Positions 48,808 through 60,543 of a stretch of DNA of 64,000 bases are shown one piece after another (position 1 is the first letter of the stretch; every line of letters starts with the position of its first letter). The notes under the pieces were generated by a model that saw only the letters and a list, made by a program, of their open reading frames with translations, did not search any database and had not been told where the DNA came from. Source of the stretch: Lithospermum erythrorhizon (lineage: Eukaryota > Streptophyta > Magnoliopsida > Boraginales > Boraginaceae); assembly GCA_019722365.1 (NCBI GenBank), contig JADFUC010001024.1, positions 34,902 to 98,901 of the forward strand. The letters are read 5' to 3'. A program made the translations under genes and the position numbers.

Positions 48808-50940
48808 GCTTAGCTTGCACTTTTCAAGTGCCGAGCTTAAGCGAAGTTCTTTAGAGTAGCAATAAAGGTAGCCATATTAATTCTATGCTAATAAGAATAA
48901 AATAAATGCACTCAAGAAACTATCATGCTAAAAAAACACTTTACAAATAAATTGTGTGCAAATACTAATACTTCCAAATCTCACGAAATATATTAGTATC
49001 ACATCTATTACACTTAAATTCAAACGGCAACACCGGCTACATTTTGAATCCGGCTATAGTAGGTTGTCAACCAATTATGTAAAACCACATAACTTCAGGT
49101 CACCAGCATCTCTTACAAGACGCTACCCAACATTTGTATCTCCTAAAACCGTTACATACCAATTAAACTAAAGTGTTATTTGGATTGATCATCCTGAAGC
49201 CTACAACGTTAAGTGGAAATCACTTCAACATGATCCATTGTCATATCAAATGCAACATTGTAACACCCGCCATCACGGTGTGTGTCAATTGGATGCAATT
49301 GATCGCACAACTTTAAAATTGGCTCGATAGTTTGCTTAAATTTTAATTGTGAGACATATTACTTTGTTTTCATTTACTCATGCATACTAGCACATAATCA
49401 AGCAATACATGCAACATGAAAATAAAAACAAGTAATGCACATCCAAGAGATATACGATATGGCCCCTAGAACCTATTAAGGCATTTATCAAATACCAACA
49501 TAAGTCCTAATTTTTGCATATCTTGTACTGATCCATCCGAAGTCCACCAGCACTACCCACCGCGAAATGATCTTCAATATCTTCACTGCTACAATATTTA
49601 TACTAACCTATCTTAGACAGCTTGCAAGCTTGTGGGTAAAACAATAAATAAATAAATACAAGAAAATATGACTCAGAATGTCATTTACAACATTACGCCT
49701 CAGACCGAAAATAAATAAACGGGCTATATCTATACCTCCATTCCAATCACTATACAAATATAGGCACTTTATTAAATCATATAAATGAACTTTAATAAAT
49801 ATTTTAAATGGCATTGAAAACGATGTTTGTAATTATCAAATTAATTAATCCATGTAATTACACATATTAAAATTAATTAATATAAACTCAATTATCATAC
49901 ACATGTCAATTAATAATTATTACTAATAATTATTAACCATATACATATTATAGAAAAATATTTATCACAAATATATTCTAAAATACATTAAGTAGTGAAA
50001 TTGTTACCATAATCATTATATCACTTTTAAATTAATTTAAAAAGATATAATATAAAGGAAATTAATCAAATGTCATCACATAATTAATTACAATCAATTA
50101 GGTGATTAAAATGACAAATAATCAATAAAAACCGAATATAACTAGTCCCACAATTTTAGGAAACCAAAATAAGGAATAAATTCGGAATTAGGGTTTTCTA
50201 AAATTAGGGCGCACGCTAACGTGGGTCGGACGACCGACCTGGCCGACGGTCAGCGCCATCGGCGCCGGCACCGCCGCGTAGGTCGTCAGACGCCGCCATT
50301 TTGGTACTAAAATCGCCTCCATCCGACACGTGACGCGCCTCCTGCAGGGTCGCCGGAAGTCGGTCATTTATGGTAATAATACCATATTTAACTCCCTAAG
50401 CTGCATTTAATTTAATTCGCTTGTAAACTGCTTTTGAGGTTTTTTAAATTTTTCAAAATTTATGAAATTCAACACGTTAAATTTCATAATTTTCTTGAAC
50501 AAATCTTCACCGATTTACTAAAATAAATTTTCATATTTAATTATTAATTAAACAAATTTAAATATCAAAATTGTTTTCAGGTACTTAGAAAATCCAAAAA
50601 ATTATGAAATTTAATGGAAATCTTCTACGTGCTATCTGTGGCCTTAAAAATTAGTTTAATTTTACAAAAAATTTTACACGCTCAAACACGTTTTTACAAA
50701 ACCTGCTTTTGAAACAAACCAATTAAATCGCCCTTAATTTATGAAACAAAATCCATGTTAACAAAATATGATAATACATCATCATAAACTTGTAACACAT
50801 GTTTAAATCAATAATCAAGAACATGGTGATTTATTCTCATCATATATTTATCAATTAAATATATGAACAAGAATTAATCAAATAAAAAATTGATAAAAAA
50901 AAACAGGCATAAAATAAATAATGTAAAGCAACTTTAATTT
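48808..50940 (-). other. copia 5' internal segment (leader and presumed gag start)
   Basis: Lies between the gypsy 3' LTR and the copia primer-binding site, so by position it is the copia leader and 5' gag. I could read no convincing gag domain in it. A GC-rich patch at about 50205-50350 is out of character with the AT-rich surroundings. It carries a minus-strand ATGGCGGCG that opens only about 28 codons. Confidence 0.55.
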
Positions 50941-50953
50941 GGCTCTGATATCA
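50941..50953 (-). other. Primer-binding site of the copia element
   Basis: The minus strand reads TGATATCAGAGCC directly after the LTR end, one mismatch from TGGTATCAGAGCC, the complement of initiator methionine tRNA. This fixes the element's orientation. Confidence 0.8.
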
Positions 50954-50954
50954 C

Positions 50955-51955
50955 TGTTGGAAATACTATGGATATATGAGTATAAATACAAATCCATAAT
51001 TCCAAGTGATCTTTAAAAGGCATACTACATTATTAAACAAAACATATATTTACAATATATGAATAAACAGAGTACTTACATCAAGTACGAGTAAATTCCA
51101 CTAAAGTTCCACACGCTCAAATTCTCACAACGCAATTTGACTTCCCTTCAGCTCCTTGTCGCAATATCAATCGTATGATACCCCCAGTCGGGTCCACACC
51201 AGAGAGGTCAATCAAGAACCGATTTATTAAGAAACAAAGTGACGAACAAAACCAAAAACTCAAGAAAATTTCTTGGAGAATTTCGCCGTGGGGGGAGGCT
51301 ACTTTAGGCTTTGACAAAAAAAGATTTACAAACTTGTTATGTCATGAAACTTAAAGTTCGCTTATATGTATTGCTAAAATGTGCTCGATAAAGCCAACCC
51401 GCGTTATTTGGGATTTAATTCGTTAACTCTATTAGTTCGCTAAGACACTAATGAAAGTCAAGCATGAGTTCAACTATTTAATTAGCTTAATTAAATAGTA
51501 CGAGTCAATATCAATAATCTTTCGCTATTGATAAATACTAAATTACTCGAACCACCAAATAACTATTTAATCGATTCTATTTGTTTCAATCGATATTCTA
51601 CATAAAATGTAACTTTGTAATCAGAAATACATTTCTAATTATACAGTTTTCTTAATTTCATACATGAAATATAACTCAACGTCATCAGATGTAAGGGACC
51701 TTCTAGGCTCGATAATAGAAGTTGTATAATAATAATAATTGACCAATTACTATTATTATAACGATTAACGTAGCAAAGATTCCAAAGAATCGCCATAAAC
51801 TCTTTAAATTATCATGAGAACCCACACTAGTAATATACAATTATTAAGTTGAACACTAAGTTCCGATAATTACATTTAACCTAACCTGATAAAATGAATT
51901 GATACAATCGTCGTAACGGCATAATAAATTAATCAATTCTCATTGATTTCCAACA
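50955..51955 (-). repeat. copia 5' LTR
   Basis: 1,001 bases bounded by TGTTGGAAAT and ATTTCCAACA, an imperfect-free inverted end pair. Followed on the right by CAAAT, the target duplication. Better preserved at its ends than the other copy. Confidence 0.9.
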
Positions 51956-52669
51956 CAAATCAACTTGCTAAAAACCCTTGACCTTTTAAAATTTGTCAAA
52001 CCATTGAAAAAATTACAACCCTAAAGTCATTTCAGACTCTTTAATTAATTTCATGTCAAGTTACATAAATTATGAACTATTGAACTACAGAAATGTTTTC
52101 AAGAAAACCTTGGAAATGCTTTGATTCTTTATTGAAGAAACAAATGTTGGTTGAAGACATCAAAGTTTATTTATATTTTTTAAAAGCACCCTCTTGTATT
52201 AAACGATGTCCTCTCGACCTCTTATCACCCGTTTAGTGTTTGTAAGATACTCCTTTTTGGTGTTTTTTAGTTGTCGTCCTAGCAATTTATAATGCTGACA
52301 TGATCAATGAAATTTACATATAAGCCCCCTGTTACCAGTCAAATTATTGTATAGCTACTAAGCATTTATTTGAGCATTGTAATTTGGTGCATTTAATCTA
52401 CTTAACTTTTTGAATACATCACAATATTATCAGCGAAGATAATAAATCGTAATACAAGCATTTAATATTTTAACTGATTTTGTATACCTCACATAATAAT
52501 ATTGGAGCCAATGTTTACCTCCAAATTTTTTATTTTCAAATATGAAGATATGACAAAAATTTGATTGAAATTGATATTGGAGCCAAAGTAAAAAGCATTT
52601 TTAAACTTCTTTGCATTATAAAAGGAACAATTCGTGTACATATTTATTTAACAATCACTAAAAATAAAA

Positions 52670-52894
52670 ATGATTCCTCATACTTTTGATCTCAATGATG
52701 TTCCAATAGATATAGATGATTTCCATGTCGAAATTGGATGCGTAAAATGGAGAGGGATGGAAATGTGGTTGAGACACATCCACCCAACCGACGCATATCA
52801 AGGAAGGAAATGTGGTCGAGTGCATTATCCGGCCGAAACTGATGCAGTATCGGGAGAGGCGAGAAACGTAGCATTCATCAAATTTCCAAGTTGA
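52670..52894 (+). pseudogene. Possible N-terminal remnant of the MLE transposase
   Basis: A 74-codon open frame starts MIPHTFDLNDVPIDIDDFHV. Plant MLE transposases often begin with a DLN and acidic motif of this kind, and its position near the left terminal repeat fits. The rest (WRGMEMWLRHIHPTD) I do not recognise, so the link is tentative. Confidence 0.4.
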
Positions 52895-53399
52895 CACTGA
52901 TCCAGGTAAACTTGAAATGCACCATCAGTATATGGTAGACTCATCATGTGATGGACCTGAATAAAATATTGAAATACTCCGCCTATAATATGTTTGTCTT
53001 AGTGTTGGCTTAGATTATGCTATTTCATGAATGGACATATTAATGATCCATTAGTCAGGGTATGAATAATGGATTCTGTGCATAGGAGTCACAATAGTTT
53101 TTACTTTGACCTTAAAGTCTTCGAGGTACACAGATGCTTATAATATCAGAGCTCGTATACTTAGCATTGTTGTGTAATTGAATGGTCTCCTCTATCAATA
53201 AATTCATAATTGCATCACCATCTTTTAAATATCTAAATGCATTAAATATTCTATCGCATAGGAAATTATGTTACATTTGAGCATAGGAGGCTATACCAAA
53301 TGCTAAATAACAAGGAAAAGGAGATGGTCTACCATTTGTTATTGCAAAAGAGTGTAAATGGATAATTGAAAAAAAAACACCACATATGTTTCTAATATT

Positions 53400-54480
53400 C
53401 TAAAGCTGCCTTTAATAACCGTTCAAAGAATTCGGAAGACACACAAAAATACTCTGCCAAATGTTGCAGCTGATGTATCCAATAAGAAAAAAGGAAATTG
53501 TGGTAAAAAAAAATTCAAATTGACATGAACCAGATGCAACAAATTCCTTTAAGCAAACGCACGACTTCAAGATTACTTGGCACGCCTCTAGATCAAACAT
53601 ACCACAATATCAAGCCGCTTAAGAGATGGTCGTCTCCGTCGCCACACAAATGCTATTAGACCTTACTTGAAGAATGAGAATGAAAGAGCATGAGCTCGAT
53701 TTTGTACGTCTATGATAGATTGGAGCAACTATCCTCAAGAAACAAAGTTTATTGGCATGTACAACTATGTGCACATCGACGGAAATGGTTTTATATGACA
53801 AAGAAGTCGGAAACATATTACCTTTTTCCACTGAAGATGAACCTTTAAGTGACATGTCAAAGCAAGAACTATCGTAAGGTAATGTTTTTGGTTGCAATGG
53901 TTCGTCCAAGGTTCAATGATGATGGTAGTGAAATATTTTCTGGTAAGATTGGAGTATTTCCTTTTATTAATATGGTACCAGCTCAGTGTCAAAGTAGAAA
54001 TAGAGATGTCGGGACAATAGAGATGAAACTTATTACATCGGTTACTAGAGATGTTGTACGAGCGTGCTTGATTGATGATGTTATTCTAGTCATACTCTAA
54101 CGCTGGCTACCGAAAGTTTAATGAAATCATATATTCAACAAGACAATGCCTCTGGAATAATACGTCGATCCAAGTGATACACAATTGCGCATAGCTATCT
54201 TAAGTTCGCCTTGACATTCAATTAATATGTTAGCTAGCTAATTCCCTTTGACAGTAACATCTTCGACTCGAATTTGTTAGCTTATTCAATCGCTACAAAA
54301 TGTTAATTTCCTACGACGGTGGAAGAGCTAGTGCAAGCCGTTGTTAAAGCTTTCAATGAATATCCATCCCAAAAAATAAATCATGTATGGCTTACTCTAC
54401 AACTATGTATGCAAGAGACGTTGAAAGTAGGTGGTTCAAATCGATATAAAATTCCACATACGGGTTAAGCGAGCAATTGG
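53400..54480 (+). pseudogene. Degenerate plant mariner-like transposase (DDD type)
   Basis: In order on the plus strand: a helix-turn-helix region piece IQIDMNQMQQIPLSKRTT (about 53510); first catalytic Asp in VHIDGN followed after a one-base shift by WFYMTKKS (about 53768-53810); RKVMFLVAMVRPRFNDDG and FSGKIGVFPF (53876-53970), the best block; second Asp in YIQQDNASG (Asp codon 54142-54144); C-terminal TVEELVQAVVKAFNEYPSQK (about 54318) then GGSNRYKIPH (about 54433). These match plant MLE transposases, which cut and paste DNA at TA sites. Several frameshifts and stops separate the blocks, and the region holding the third Asp is unreadable, so the enzyme is inactive. Confidence 0.78.
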
Positions 54481-54919
54481 AAAGGAACGCCTGGGCTGTT
54501 TACTCTTCAAATATCATATGAATTCGACGCTATGCAAAATGCAATGAATAGCTTAGCATCATAATGTACCTGGTGCAGCCTTGTTTCACAGTATAGTAAT
54601 TTATGTTCTCTTTGGATCAGCTCTTGTGATTTCATTTATTCTCTCCGAGTATATATTTAATCGGCCTAAAGACAAATCTAGGCGTTTGTCAAAGAGAAAG
54701 GCCAGAAGCGGCTCTTTTCTTAACTCTCCGAATGAGATTGTTCCAAAACTTTATCATACTTTTAATGTTAAAGGTGTCCCAATCATGAAGAAATTGAAAA
54801 AAGGTGTCCATTATATTCACTGATATGACTATTTGCTCTCAATAAATATCACATCGCAGAGATGAAATTCGGAAAAAGTGTCCATTTATCGATATGTTAT
54901 TTGCCTTATAGAATAAACT

Positions 54920-55126
54920 CTAATAATGATAAGGGTAAATAATCTTTAACATTGATACTATCACATTTTCAATCTCTAAATTGGGATTCAATTCACCGAT
55001 ATCTATAGGATGCTTGTTCAAATCAAGACGACGGCGCATAGCAATCTCACGCGAACATATTTCTTCTTTATCTTCTTCGGCTACCTTGTTTAGATCAATT
55101 TTCCAATGTTTCCGCTGCAATCTCAT
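54920..55126 (-). pseudogene. Inverted DLN-rich coding remnant near the right end of the MLE
   Basis: A minus-strand open frame includes WKIDLNKVAEEDKEE and RRRLDLNKHPIDIGELN. The second motif resembles FDLNDVPIDIDDF of the plus-strand frame at 52670. This suggests a second N-terminal transposase piece in inverted orientation, but it could be coincidence in acidic low-complexity sequence. Confidence 0.35.
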
Positions 55127-55600
55127 GCAAACATTGTACTAAATCAAGCATACAACTAAATGGATGATTAGAAAAGAAAATTTGAACACATATAAAAAGT
55201 AACCTTTTCAAGATGCATCAACGGGAGGCAGTTTAATATAGAATTTGGAAATATATAAAAGTGACCTTTCTTGAAAATTTGAACATATAAAAGTAACCTC
55301 TCATGTATATGGTCAGAATGAAATGGAGTATTAACATAGAATTTGTTTAGGATTGCATTTAATCATGTATGCCGTATGAATTTGTTTTACCTACACATCA
55401 TTTAATTTGTTTATTGGAACATGGAATAGAAAGGAGGAGAACAAATCCCATGAAAATTTAATGTATTTAACAAATTGTGTATTTAATAAGAATAGAAAAG
55501 GAAAATGGGTTAAAAGTTGTATCGGGGATCAGGGATTTACAAAGATTTGTAATCGTAAAAATATTGACTGTGATTTACAACTAAAAACACCGAGGGAGTA

Positions 55601-56340
55601 TAAGACAAAAGAATGTCCACTTGATCCTAACAGCGTCCGATCGACACTAAGTCCACATAACTCATGTAAATCTAACGGGTTAGTTCAAATATCCCAACAT
55701 GGGCCTACTGGATAGAGATTTCCAACCTAGATAGACTATCGGGCCACATCAATACGGAGCAGCATCTCCTACGACCGTAATGAAGCTCAAGTCGAAGCCA
55801 CAGTGGACTCAAATTTATTCGATTTTTTTATCAATACTTGTGATCAAACTTCACGTCATATCGACTTATCGCTTGAAGTTTATCCGGCATGTATCGATGA
55901 ATAACGCCGCCCATCCCATTATCATTATCAAACGACAAAAGTCGAGGAAAAATTCATGACGTTAAGATCAATTACTTTTAGCTTCCACCCCACAACAAGT
56001 TAATATTTTTAATTAACAAAAGTATAAAAAAGGGGTCCTTTCAAAATTTAGTTGACAACTTTCATGCAATGAAATAGTCCGAACCACACAAGAAAGTTGA
56101 AGCTCGACACCAATTTGGTGAAAACACAATATCACTCCCTCCCTCTCTTTCTCAAAGCAATTCTAACTACGAGTATTACTATTCCATTCGATTCTTGTTG
56201 TTAATTTCCTCTCATTCATTTCATATTTTCATACTACCAACAAAAAAGATTAAAAAATAAATAAATAAATTAGAATTTGGATTTTTATGTTCTATCTAAT
56301 ACTTCAAGCTCAAAGACCGCTATGCATTTACGTGAAATGT
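55601..56340. other. Intergenic, nothing recognised
   Basis: No gene or repeat ends were identified. A CT-rich patch (CACTCCCTCCCTCTCTTTC, about 56131) is not part of a terminal repeat pair. Confidence 0.3.
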
Positions 56341-56730
56341 TAATATACGTAAACTATTCTAAGAAAATCTTTACATTTTCAATATTTTACGATTTAATCA
56401 TAGAAAATATTGCATTTTTATCGTTAAGCTATTAATTTAATTTTTTTTTTTGAATATGTATCAAAGTATTGTAAAATCTTTACATTTTAAGCATATCCTA
56501 TCATTGAAAACATCAGAATTTTGATCAAATAAAAGAAGCTAAACTTTAGATATTTTTTTTGAATATATATTTGATGTATTCTAAAATCTTTATATTTTTC
56601 AACATTTAAGCATACCATTGAAAACATTGTATTTTTTAATCAAAAGAAGGTGAAGATTATATTTTTCAACATTTAAAGCATACCAACATTGAAAACATCG
56701 CATTTTAATCAAAAGAAGCGTGAAGATAAG
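56341..56730. repeat. Four imperfect tandem units of about 90-115 bp
   Basis: Each unit contains AAAATCTTTA(C/T)ATTTT, an AAGCATA-type block, CATTGAAAACAT(C/T) and, in the later units, TTTTAATCAAAAGAAG. Starts are near 56342, 56449, 56563 and 56650. Later units are more alike, so the array probably grew toward the right. Confidence 0.75.
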
Positions 56731-57517
56731 ATTTTTTGGTTAAAAAATGGATACCAGGCTTAACAATAGGGAATTCATTGAATTGTACCAAGAAAACGGT
56801 AAGCCGCATGTCATGTCGATGCTTGGATGTTAGAAAACAAGTGCGGCGGTTGCAGTCAGCTTCCTCTTCCTCGGGCGGCGCCGAAGAATTTGTCAGGTGG
56901 TTTTTCTTATTTCCATACAATGCTAGATCATTTTGTTAGCTGCGGTAAATAAGCACAGGTATCATGCAATCGTAGATGATGTTGTTTCACGAGATAAGAA
57001 TGACGCAAGTGGAAACGCTGGCAGGGAGGAGAGGAGAGAAAGGAAGTGGCACATGGAATTGCTATGAAGATTTTGCATGGGGTCTTTGTGGAAAAAACAA
57101 GGAAACGCGGCGTGTAGTAAAAGTTGGAAGATAATAATGCTTGAAAGTGGTAAAAGGGAAGATCATAATGGCGGAATAAATCATGACGAGGGAGGAGGAG
57201 GAAAGGAGAAGCGACGCGGGGTCAGCTAAAGCAATGTGAAGGCTGCCGCATCATCAAGCATGCGATGATGATTTAAAAGATTGGAATTTGGATCAAGAAT
57301 CATTTTCCTGTGTTGCTAAAGTTAGGGTATCTTTGAATAAGCTAGATTGTATGTCAATTATCTTATTTGGGTAGTTTGGCTTATGACATCTCCCAAATCA
57401 AGGTAGTCAAGATTTTTAACACTACTAAGATCGATATCAAGTAGATAATGTTTATACTTATTCTGGGTCGATTTGGAACACTTTAGTTTTCACTAGTGGT
57501 AAAATGGGCGCATTTCA
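56731..57517. other. Unassigned region with short coding-like stretch
   Basis: The plus strand at 56747 reads MDTRLNNREFIELYQENG and then stops; from about 56955 it reads HRYHAIVDDVVSRDKNDASG. Neither is recognised. Purine-rich GA stretches follow (57020-57240). Possibly a decayed gene, with no supported model. Confidence 0.25.
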
Positions 57518-57575
57518 TCCGACCCCCTACCCCCGCTTAGGCGGAACCCTCTGCAGGCATCGCGGCATGTTGATG
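57518..57575 (+). mobile_element. SINE-like 3' tail
   Basis: GACCCCCTACCCCCGCTTAG, GCGGAACCCTCTGCAGGCAT, then TGTTGATGTTGATG closely follows the 3' end of plant Au SINEs, including the TTG-like terminal repeat. The 5' Pol III promoter part was not recognised. Confidence 0.55.
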
Positions 57576-57869
57576 TTGATGTAAGTAAGATCAATATCAA
57601 GTAGCATCAACAATCCCAATGGTTATTCCGTGTCACTCTCTATATTTGATCTTTGTTCATATTTTTGGTAATAGTATTTCTAGTACAAATGTAGGATTTT
57701 TGTTTATGGACTTTCTCTCGCTTTTGTTTCTGGACTTTAACCGTATCGATAAGTACTTAACATATTTTAGTTTCACCGTGCAGCCGAAAATCTTCCGAGA
57801 TATCACAGTCGCGGTTTGTCACATCATCGCTTGAAAAGAAAGTACGAGCAATAATTCAAACAAAAAGTC

Positions 57870-59600
57870 ATTAGCTGAGGAGAACATTAAGGAAGGGAGA
57901 ATATGTCAATTGAAGTTGTAGATTCGGAAGAAAGTAAATTGAGTAGGCAAACAAGAAGTAATGAAGATCGAAAAGAGAGAAATCGAAAGTACATCCGGCA
58001 GCCTATGAAGTTGTCGTCAAATTTTCTTCAAACTTGCATTCTTGTACAAAGAGCATTAATCCTTTAGAACTTCCAAATCTACACAGATGAAGATTTGCTT
58101 GAACGTGATAAAGTAATATCAACCATGAGGCCGTGTCCTCATTTATGGCAACCACCGATCTACACCGCTAGCTTGTCGGGCCGCAAAGAGGGAAAGAAGA
58201 AGTCAGTGGCGTATGATCTCAACTCCATTCTGCCCTTCACCACGTAGTGGTTCATATGTGATAATGATCAAAATGAAAACCAGATACTTTGTTATACATG
58301 TAAGATTTATTGGTTCATCCCTTAGCTTTGTTCACTTTATTGTTTCTGGTTTGTAATTCATGGCCAGATTTTACTTTCAAATAATTACTTAATGCAGCAA
58401 CAAATTGTGGATTTTCGAGATGCTTATATTAGTTTTTCTGTCAATGCATACACAGGGGTCTGAGCTAGCATCCTGAAAAGCCAACCTCTTGAACCAATTA
58501 GATTTGAGGTAATTCACTTTCTCATAAACAAGGATATTTTTCTATTGTCCTTACTAAGAGGCATAAATTGGATATTTGGCTGCGATTATAAATTTATTTG
58601 AGGTTTTATCATATTCCGCTCCTAATGTAGATGATTAATACTTATGTGAGAATGTGAGATCAGAGTTCATAAGATAATTATGATTCAAGAACATTTTTCA
58701 TTGTTCCTTTTGTACCTCGGGGTTCAATGCGCCGTGACATCGAGGCATCTAGCGAGGTTGCAAAGGCACGTATGAACAATTTTGCCTCAAGTGCACTCAC
58801 GTAAAAGCCAAAGAACAAGAAAATTTTCGCTTTTACCGGTCAAATTACTGGGGAGGAGTTTACATTACTTGTAAAATTTGATGCCGCTTATATGAGTGCT
58901 TCCGATTTCTTCAATACTCGCTATCACTTTTGCCTCCAACTATTATGTGCGCGCGAACAACTTTTTATCATTGGGCCGCCTCCGGCCATGTTCACCGATT
59001 TCAATGCACCGTGACATTGTACTCTGGGAGCCTTCTCTTGCAATTATCCCGAACTATGTAGCAAAAATTCGAAAAGCCGCACGGAACTTCCACAATCATT
59101 CATGTTTGAATAACCTGCTACTGCTATATGCTCCAAATGGGCGAAGTTCAATTCTTCAGCCTAAGTGAGTACTTCGCCACACCATCATCTTCGCCTGCTG
59201 GAAGTGGTCTCAGACCGTTAAGCCCTTCAATTTCGATGGCAATGAAGCGTAAAAGCATTTTCGTGTCGACATCCAGCAGTTCTTGAATTCATCCCACCCA
59301 CTTGAGATAGTTAAGTGATCGGTTCAAGATACGATCAAGGGAAACATCCATGTAGATCATGATATGAAATCTATTTGAAGTGCATTCGAACGTGGATCCG
59401 CCAAAGAACTCAATCATATAAGGCAAGCAAGAAAGTTAACGCAAACACAATTTGTGGTTGCCCCTCAGTGATAAAGTCTCATGAAAGGCCACTGGTACGC
59501 GGTAGGCCAGGTTGGACCCGACTAGTACGAACTATGGCCATTTCTCCGTATCATACAAAATGTAAGAGAGTTCTTTCAAGCTATTCAAGATTTTAGCTGC
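57870..59600 (+). pseudogene. Unrecognised coding-like fragments
   Basis: Several plus-strand stretches look like protein but are interrupted: SIEVVDSEESKLSRQTRSNE and ERNRKYIRQPMKL (about 57910-58010), CPHLWQPPIYTASLSGRKEG and KKKSVAYDLNSILPF (about 58135-58245), RGSMRRDIEASSEVAKARMN (about 58720), FAFTGQITGEEFTLLVKFDA (about 58828) and SSSPAGSGLRPLSPSISMA (about 59195). They share strand and spacing suggestive of exons of one decayed gene. I cannot name the family, and splice sites do not join them into an open frame. Confidence 0.3.
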
Positions 59601-60543
59601 ATCACAGATTCACAAAGCATTACGCATTTCAAGCTAGTAATATAATTTTCTGTTAAGATTGCTTATCTTAGGAACAGGCATCATTGTCAGGATTCTTCAT
59701 TTTCTAACAAAGATCATACAAGGAATATGCACAGGTTGGGTTTTAAGGTAAAAATGTGTTGACAGATAACTATTCATTGGTTGAAGAAAGTACATTGATG
59801 TCCCCTAGTTTTATGGAAGGAAAAATACATGCTAGTATATAAATTAGAATTTTCTCTTTTATGAATGCAAGAATGTTTGTTTCTTTTATTTTCTTAGTTA
59901 ATGGCTATAAAAAAACTATGAAGTATTAGGTTCACAAATCAATTTTCTCCATTCCATAGGATAGCTCCACAAATGATCTTTTATTATTTCTTTTTATTTT
60001 TAGTTCTGCTTTATTCAATAAAAGCAGAAATCTTTTAAAGAGATATTACGTAAATCATTCTATCCTCTATCCTTCGACGCCTCTTCACCGCCACATGCTT
60101 CATACTTATGTCACAATCTGTACAAATATGTGTAGTACGGTGCACGAAAAAGATCATCTAGAGGAGATATCAAGGTTTTTGTAGATGCCAAGACATTGTG
60201 TAGGAGCAATAAACATGAAAATTGATTTGCTGGTTTTGGGCATTCAGAGAAGTTTAGTCACCAAGGTAACATCAAAATAAGTAATTAGAACATGTTTTGA
60301 AATATCAAAGAGTATCTACATAGAGTTGTTTAAATCTTTCAAGATATTCACCTTACTCACATGATCTCTATGGTTTGCATTGAACAAGTTAGAAAAGAAA
60401 CTCAAAATGTGTGTCAAATATGGATAAGATGTAAGTTAAAAAATCAAGAAATGAGGCGGGCTGCAATTGTTTTGGGGACCAGTGCTAATGTCATGTTTCC
60501 CTAATTGGTTTCCTTGATTATGTTTGTATGTGCAATCAAACAG

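Larger units (their letters stand above)
33635..51955 (-). mobile_element. Ty1/copia LTR retrotransposon, minus strand, split by a nested gypsy element
   Basis: Two LTRs of about 1.0 kb in the same orientation (33635-34639 and 50955-51955) flank copia coding remnants. CAAAT is found immediately outside both ends (33630-33634 and 51956-51960), a 5-bp target duplication. LTR ends are TGTTGGAAAT...ATTTCCAACA. A primer-binding site is next to the right LTR and a purine tract next to the left LTR, so transcription would run right to left. Removing the gypsy insertion (39247-48807) leaves about 8.8 kb. Domain order on the minus strand (protease, integrase, reverse transcriptase, RNase H) is the copia order. 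Confidence 0.88.
52250..55598 (+). mobile_element. Mariner-like element (plant MLE, Stowaway-related)
   Basis: Ends: TA then CTCCTTTTTGGTGTTTTTTA at the left, and TTACAACTAAAAACACCGAG followed by GGAG and TA at the right. These are inverted copies with the TAGTTGT subterminal block shared. Length is about 3.35 kb. It contains remnants of a Tc1/mariner transposase on the plus strand. Plant MLEs are thought to be the source of enzyme for Stowaway MITEs, several of which are in this window. Confidence 0.75.

Noticed and set aside
53619..53992. Minus-strand open frames of 75-96 codons
   Set aside because: Antisense to the mariner transposase blocks, which match the family on the plus strand.
56747..56830. 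EFIELYQENG as a possible bHLH (PIF-type) active-phytochrome-binding motif
   Set aside because: The resemblance is short, the frame stops soon after, and no bHLH domain was found downstream.
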